Assembly (NCBI GenBank): GCA_964641455.1
Contig: CAZXLH010000002.1
Span: 1 to 64,000 of the forward strand
Length of the DNA: 64,000 nucleotides
Direction of reading: 5' to 3'
Origin: DTU015 sp964641455
Lineage (GTDB): Bacteria; Bacillota; Sulfobacillia; Fermentithermobacillales; Fermentithermobacillaceae
The translations under genes and the position numbers were made by a program. Each line of letters opens with the position of its first letter. Positions within the stretch are counted from its first letter, which is position 1. This document shows positions 59,895-64,000 of this stretch, piece by piece. Under the pieces are notes generated by a model. It worked only from the letters and a program-made list of their open reading frames with translations. It was not told where the DNA came from and made no database searches.

Positions 59895-60425
59895 ATGAAC
59901 AGGGTGAGCAAAGTGAACAGAGGCAATAGAGATACAGATGAAATCAATCCCGATTTTGATCTTGATTTTGATGTCAGAGAGTTTGAAAACAAGTTGCATT
60001 CTGAATTGAGGCGCCTGAAAAGCGGGTTTGAAGGGCTCAAAGAGAAATCGTTTTCAATGAGCCAGCAGGAATCCCTTGGGATAGAGTCAGCTTACGATCA
60101 GCACCCTGCGGACATTGGCACTGAGACTTTTGAGAGGGGCAAAGATCTGGGCCTAAAGGACGGGCTTGAGATTGGGATGGCGAGAGTTAGGGGCGCTCTG
60201 GACCGAATCAGACAGGGGAAATACGGCTTCTGCCTTAGCTGTAAGGAACCTATTCCTATTGAAAGGCTCAGAGCCGCACCTGAAGTTGAACTGTGTGTTC
60301 CATGCCAGGAAGAACAAGAGGTTGTGCCACCAAGCAGAAGGCCTGTGGAAGAACAGGTTATCAAGCAGGATTTCCCCGGCGAAGGCCATGATGAAGAGCC
60401 TGGGGATGAGCCGCCTTTGGACTAA
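59895..60425 (+). CDS. TraR/DksA-type zinc finger protein
   Basis: A protein of about 176 residues. An acidic N-terminal region (DEINPDFDLDFDVREFE), a helical part (about 45-110) and a C4 zinc finger CLSCKEPIPIERLRAAPEV ... CVPC (about 113-138), typical of the DksA/TraR C-terminal domain, then a Pro/Glu-rich acidic tail. Similar YteA-type proteins in Bacillus are of unknown role; DksA itself binds RNA polymerase. The start is uncertain: ATG 59895, or GTG 59913 with AGGGTGA just upstream. A strong terminator follows. Confidence 0.8.
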   Translation: MNRVSKVNRGNRDTDEINPDFDLDFDVREFENKLHSELRRLKSGFEGLKEKSFSMSQQESLGIESAYDQHPADIGTETFERGKDLGLKDGLEIGMARVRGALDRIRQGKYGFCLSCKEPIPIERLRAAPEVELCVPCQEEQEVVPPSRRPVEEQVIKQDFPGEGHDEEPGDEPPLD

Positions 60426-60480
60426 CCGGCCTGTGGTTGTATGAGGAAGGCCGAAACACAAAGATACCGGAAAACACTGG

Positions 60481-60519
60481 AAAACACCGGGGACACTTGC
60501 CCCCGGTGTTTTATCTTTT
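60481..60519 (+). terminator. Rho-independent terminator after the DksA-like gene
   Basis: AAAACACCGGGG (60481-60492) pairs perfectly with CCCCGGTGTTTT (60501-60512) over an 8-base loop, followed by ATCTTTT. It separates the upstream genes from the lspA operon. Confidence 0.9.
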
Positions 60520-60547
60520 GTATGCTGTAATAAGGTTAAGTTATAAT
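60518..60547 (+). promoter_or_regulatory. SigA-type promoter for lspA-rluD-pyrE
   Basis: TTGTAT (60518-60523) and TATAAT (60542-60547) with an 18-base spacer. Predicted transcription start about 60554, some 58 bases before the lspA start. Confidence 0.6.
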
Positions 60548-60611
60548 CCCTTATAGGGTTTTGTGCAAATCCATAGCTGCCCTAGGCTAGTGAAAGTAGG
60601 CAGATACATTG

Positions 60612-61064
60612 ATGTTTTGGATTCCGTTTCTGGGAGTTGTGGTTCTGGACCAGTTGAGTAAGTGGTATATTAGATCGAATTTTGCTCTCGGCCAGTCTCT
60701 GCCCATTATCGGTGAGTGGCTGCAGATTGTGTATAGAGAAAACGCAGGTGCCGCTTTTGGTATCCTGGCAGGCGCAAGATGGTTGTTTATTGTTACAAGC
60801 GCTATTAGTGTAGTGCTGGCCGTTTTGCTTCACCCGAAACTATATTCATTCGGGCGGCCTATGGTAATGGCGCTTGGGCTTGTTGCCGGAGGTGCTTTGG
60901 GAAACCTTATTGATAGGATACATCAAACCACAGTAACGGATTTTATATATCTAAAGTATTTTCCTGCAGTGTTTAACGTAGCCGATGCTGCAATAGTCAT
61001 TGGAGCTTTCATGATTGGAATTATGTTGATTATTTTACTCCCAAAGGATGAGCCGGTGTTGTGA
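60612..61064 (+). CDS. lspA: lipoprotein signal peptidase
   Basis: Membrane aspartyl protease that removes lipoprotein signal peptides after lipid attachment. It has 150 residues and four membrane segments. Family motifs: VLDQLSKWYI near the N-terminus, YRENAGAAFGI, and the two catalytic Asp motifs GNLIDRI and VFNVADAAI. It should process lipoproteins such as those at 7126 and 63160. ATG 60612 or TTG 60609 are possible starts. The stop overlaps the rluD GTG. Confidence 0.95.
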   Translation: MFWIPFLGVVVLDQLSKWYIRSNFALGQSLPIIGEWLQIVYRENAGAAFGILAGARWLFIVTSAISVVLAVLLHPKLYSFGRPMVMALGLVAGGALGNLIDRIHQTTVTDFIYLKYFPAVFNVADAAIVIGAFMIGIMLIILLPKDEPVL

Positions 61065-62080
61065 AAGACAGTAATAAATCTCGTTTGCAAATAAAGGAAA
61101 CTGTAACACGTTTGGTCGTACGAAATGAAAACTCAAACGACAGGTTAGATGTTTTTGCTGCTGCACAACTTGAATCCGGTATTTCTCGATCACAAATCCA
61201 GGCCTTCATTAAGCAGGGAAGAGTTATGTTGAACGGCATGGTTGTGACTAAACCTTCGATTAGAGTGAAAACCAATGATGTTGTCGAGGTAGCAATTCCT
61301 CATCCGGAGAAATGGGATTTAGAAGCCGAGGATATTTCCTTAGACATAATATACGAAAACAATAATGTTCTTGTAGTAAATAAACCAAGGGGAATGGTGG
61401 TTCATCCGGCAGCAGGCCATAAACGAGGAACCTTAGTCAACGCAATATTAAGTTATTGTCCGGAAATCGCCGGAGTAGGGGACAACATGCGCCCGGGAAT
61501 AGTTCACCGGTTAGACAAGGATACTACCGGCGTGCTGGTGGTTGCCAAAAACGAAACGACACTTAGGCAACTTCAAACTCAGATGAAGAACAGGAAGGCA
61601 AAACGGGAATATGTTGTTTTGTGTAAGGGCCGTATAGGGAAAGATCAAGGAATTGTTGATGCACCTATTGGCCGGCATCCTGTAGACCGCAAACGGATGG
61701 CTGTAATCACGACGGAGCCAGGTATTTCTCCTCGAACCAGAGCCAGAGAAGCAGTAACACAGTGGCAAGTGGTTACGAGGTTTGATTCTGCCTATACACT
61801 CATAATTGCCAGGCTGCTCACGGGTAGAACCCACCAGATTCGCGTTCATATGTCTTACATAGGCCATCCTGTAGCCGGAGATCGTGTGTATGGTAGAACA
61901 GGAAGAAAACTAAAACTTTCAGGCCAGGCGCTTCATGCATTTAGGCTTGGATTGTTTCTAGGCGAGAATTACGATGAGTACCAGGAATTTACAGCGCCGT
62001 TACCTGCAGATTTTGCTCAGGTACTGCTTAGTCTAAAAAACAAACATAGGGAGGAGCTTCCTTCATGGTTAATGATCTAG
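61061..62080 (+). CDS. RluD-type 23S rRNA pseudouridine synthase
   Basis: Converts uridines in 23S rRNA to pseudouridine. It has 339 residues: N-terminal S4 domain (about 20-85, RLDVFAAAQLESGISRSQIQ) and a catalytic domain with GIVHRLDKDTTGVLVVAKN (catalytic Asp) and RLLTGRTHQIRVHM. The RluA/RluD family has several members; position beside lspA is the same as in Bacillus (lspA-ylyB-pyr). GTG start overlaps lspA; the 3' end overlaps pyrE by 16 bases. Confidence 0.94.
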   Translation: MKDSNKSRLQIKETVTRLVVRNENSNDRLDVFAAAQLESGISRSQIQAFIKQGRVMLNGMVVTKPSIRVKTNDVVEVAIPHPEKWDLEAEDISLDIIYENNNVLVVNKPRGMVVHPAAGHKRGTLVNAILSYCPEIAGVGDNMRPGIVHRLDKDTTGVLVVAKNETTLRQLQTQMKNRKAKREYVVLCKGRIGKDQGIVDAPIGRHPVDRKRMAVITTEPGISPRTRAREAVTQWQVVTRFDSAYTLIIARLLTGRTHQIRVHMSYIGHPVAGDRVYGRTGRKLKLSGQALHAFRLGLFLGENYDEYQEFTAPLPADFAQVLLSLKNKHREELPSWLMI

Positions 62081-62736
62081 ATCGAAAACATATGGCAGAA
62101 AGGGTAGCAAAGATATTGATAGATATAGAGGCGGTAGGAGCCAGGCCTGATGAGCCCTTTACATTGACTTCCGGAACCAAGAGCCCGGTGTACATAGACT
62201 GCCGCAGATTGATTTCGTTTGTGCCTGAGAGGGAGGAGGCTGTACGGTTTTTGCAGCAGCTGGTTCAAGATTCGGTAGATGGCCCAATAGGCGCAATTGC
62301 AGGTGGCGAGACTGCAGGGATTCCGTACGCTGCTTTTCTTAGCTGGCAGATGGGGCTTCCCATGCTTTATGTACGAAAAAAACCCAAAGGGTTTGGGAAA
62401 AACGCCATGGTCGAAGGCGATGTTATTGATGGGTCACGTGTGGTTCTTATTGAAGACCTGATTTTTGACGGTGGGAGCAAAGTGAATTTCATTGAAGGCC
62501 TCAGGAAGGCTGGGTTGGCAGTAAACCACGTGTTTACCATTGCTTCTTATGCACTTTATGACGAGTACGAGAAAACCCTTGGTTCAATTGATGCAAAGGT
62601 GTCATGGCTTACTGACTGGCCTACAATTGTTGATGTGGCAGAAGACACAGGGTATTTTAGCAAAGACGAAGCCGCCAAAGTAAGAGATTTCCTGGCAGAT
62701 CCACACAGATGGTCCAGGGCACGGGGTGGAAAATAA
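62065..62736 (+). CDS. pyrE: orotate phosphoribosyltransferase
   Basis: Makes OMP from orotate and PRPP in pyrimidine synthesis. It has 223 residues: FTLTSGTKSPVYIDCRRL near the N-terminus, IAGGETAGIPYAAF, YVRKKPKGFG, and the PRPP-binding loop VVLIEDLIFDGGSK. It is longer than many PyrE proteins, with a C-terminal helical extension. ATG 62065 has AGGGAGGAG about 9 bases upstream. It starts inside rluD. The other pyr genes are not here, although Bacillus has pyr genes next to lspA-ylyB. Confidence 0.93.
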   Translation: MVNDLDRKHMAERVAKILIDIEAVGARPDEPFTLTSGTKSPVYIDCRRLISFVPEREEAVRFLQQLVQDSVDGPIGAIAGGETAGIPYAAFLSWQMGLPMLYVRKKPKGFGKNAMVEGDVIDGSRVVLIEDLIFDGGSKVNFIEGLRKAGLAVNHVFTIASYALYDEYEKTLGSIDAKVSWLTDWPTIVDVAEDTGYFSKDEAAKVRDFLADPHRWSRARGGK

Positions 62737-63159
62737 TAAGGTCTTGGGTAAGCAGCCAATGAATTCTGTCCAGTGAATTCTCTAGTGAACTTAACTGAGG
62801 ATTAGTTTTGATTATTGCAATAAACCCGAAACGCGAAATCCCAATGAATTGGCTATGAGAACTGGATATAAGAAAGATGGAAGGCTTTGTAAAACAGCAG
62901 TCCCGCTGAAAGTTGTATGAATTTCAAGCAGCTGTATAGAAAAACTACAGCTTTTGGGAAAGTTGCTCAATTTCCATACAGGTTTCTAAAAAGCTGTATA
63001 GATTCTGTACAGGTTCCGCCAGGAGTTGTATGAATTTCAAGCAGCTGTATGGATTTTATACAGGCCCCTCCGTTATTGGATGTTTGGGAACTTGGTTCGA
63101 GCAAAGGAACCTTTTGCTCCTGTTTGGAGTCTAAAAGGCTAGTTCGGAGGTGGTTACTA
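62737..63159. other. intergenic region between pyrE and lipoprotein gene
   Basis: About 420 bases with no supportable gene. The first part (to 62910) is AT-rich with two copies of CCAATGAATT (around 62757 and 62841) and no terminator that I can see. The second part holds the repeat array described separately. An SD for the downstream lipoprotein lies at 63146-63153. Confidence 0.6.
62911..63064. repeat. array of direct repeats and CTGTAT hairpins
   Basis: A 27-base unit beginning AGTTGTATGAATTTC and ending CAGCTGTAT occurs identically at 62911-62937 and 63024-63050, 113 bases apart. Each copy runs into an inverted repeat: AGCTGTA...TACAGCT (62930-62952) and CTGTAT...ATACAG (63044-63063). A third similar inverted repeat CTGTA...TACAG lies between them (about 62993-63013). 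The hairpin-forming motif is therefore present three times with related flanks. Confidence 0.8.
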
Positions 63160-63612
63160 GTGAAAAAACGGTCAATGCTGTACCTATCGATATGCGTTAT
63201 GGCCTTGGCGCTTATAGTATCAGGTTGTACACCGGCCCAAGAGAAAGAACCTATAGCCATGGAGCCGTCAATTGAAGAGGAGCTCCAGCAAGTCCATCCA
63301 GATGAAGATGTGAACTATACATTCAACACGCGATTTTCTCTGAATAATGCATTGGATAGGGTAGGCCAGCTCAAGAAAATGTCTATGCCCCAAGGCGAGC
63401 AATCAATGGCTTTTACCAATTCCGTAGGTGCTATTGAAGGTACTTTGATGAAACAGGATTATGAAATAAAGAAACTTGATTTTGAACTTGCCAAGGTACT
63501 TTTCAGAGACGGTGAAATAACTCAAGAACAGTTAGACCAAAAAGAAGCTGCTTATAATGAAACTCTAAACGCTTTCAAGGCCTTCTGGGACTCGTTCGGG
63601 ATTTCAGATTGA
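63160..63612 (+). CDS. small hypothetical lipoprotein
   Basis: A 150-residue protein with a clear lipoprotein signal: basic KKR, hydrophobic stretch, lipobox LIVSGC (Cys about residue 22). The mature part is acidic, partly helical (DYEIKKLDFELAKVLFRDGE, about 95-115) and has no recognisable domain. GTG 63160 has GGAGGTGG about 7 bases upstream; an open frame back to 63049 has no SD and would bury the signal peptide. It follows the repeat array. Function unknown. Confidence 0.75.
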   Translation: MKKRSMLYLSICVMALALIVSGCTPAQEKEPIAMEPSIEEELQQVHPDEDVNYTFNTRFSLNNALDRVGQLKKMSMPQGEQSMAFTNSVGAIEGTLMKQDYEIKKLDFELAKVLFRDGEITQEQLDQKEAAYNETLNAFKAFWDSFGISD

Positions 63613-63663
63613 CCATGAAACCGTAAATATGGAGCAATTGTAACTTTACTTTAGATCAAATGG

Positions 63664-63717
63664 GCCGGAATCGCCGGGAACAAGCATCGTAATCCAGGGG
63701 TTCCGGCTCAATAATTT
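63664..63717 (+). terminator. possible weak terminator after the lipoprotein gene
   Basis: GCCGGAA (63664-63670) and TTCCGGC (63701-63707) can pair over a 30-base loop, followed by TCAATAATTTT. The loop is long and the T run interrupted, so this is weak. Confidence 0.35.

Positions 63718-64000
<283 letters not shown>

Noticed and set aside
62911..63064. CRISPR array
   Set aside because: Only two copies of the 27-base repeat, separated by 86 bases that themselves contain related hairpins; no cas genes.

Overview
The window reads as chromosome of a spore-forming, Gram-positive (Bacillota) anaerobe. Evidence for this: a T-box leader ahead of pheST; the sporulation genes yunB, bofC, spoIID, spoIIGA, sigE, sigG and spoIIR; a dcw cell-wall cluster with a meso-diaminopimelate-type murE; and a ferredoxin-linked 2-oxoacid oxidoreductase next to methylmalonyl-CoA mutase and epimerase. 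I cannot name the species. Genes are dense, mostly on the + strand and often overlap by a few bases. TTG and GTG starts are very common. I found no rRNA, tRNA, CRISPR array, prophage or insertion sequence.

Layout. 1-0.6 kb: tail of a SpoU-type RNA methyltransferase, a YqzL-like small ORF and a Phe T-box. 0.66-5.9 kb: pheS, pheT and a polX whose polymerase active site looks destroyed. 6.2-9.6 kb: L,D-transpeptidase, orphan binding lipoprotein, DUF421 protein and thioredoxin-like protein. 9.6-14.1 kb: mutS2, and a convergent class A penicillin-binding protein. 14.3-25.4 kb: tyrS, yunB, nadE, yebC, then bofC-ruvCAB-queH-DUF2905-spoIID-queA-tgt-yajC. 25.6-32.7 kb: a GntR-type regulator followed by a four-subunit 2-oxoacid:ferredoxin oxidoreductase, methylmalonyl-CoA mutase large subunit, epimerase, an amidohydrolase and a zinc-ribbon protein, closed by a terminator. 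32.8-48.8 kb: dcw cluster (mraZ, rsmH, ftsL, PASTA-PBP, murE, murF, mraY, ftsW, murG, murC, murA, ftsQ, DUF881, sbp, ftsZ) without murD, murB or ftsA. 48.9-52.5 kb: spoIIGA-sigE-sigG-spoIIR-ylmC, the core of the mother-cell/forespore sigma relay. 52.6-57.5 kb: HlyD-like protein, yggS, divIVA, an Asp/Glu racemase and a YtcJ-type amidohydrolase. 57.4-64 kb: a Lit-like DUF1461 protein, a two-P-loop ATPase, DUF5665, a DksA/TraR-type zinc finger protein, lspA, rluD, pyrE, a repeat-rich intergenic region, a small lipoprotein and an AT-rich end with no firm gene.

How it works together. Most of the window is housekeeping: translation, DNA repair, queuosine, cell wall and division. It is wired into sporulation at several points. 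The metabolic island at 25.6-32.7 kb fits a route 2-oxoglutarate -> succinyl-CoA -> (R)-methylmalonyl-CoA -> (S)-methylmalonyl-CoA, reversible toward propionyl-CoA, with the cobalamin-binding mutase subunit encoded elsewhere. The observations most worth following up are a hairpin sitting between the Shine-Dalgarno and start codon of pheS, the degenerate PolX, the MraZ operator repeats, a SigF-like promoter ahead of sigG-spoIIR, and an unexplained hairpin/direct-repeat array at 62.9-63.06 kb. I did not find a convincing wholly new multi-gene system.
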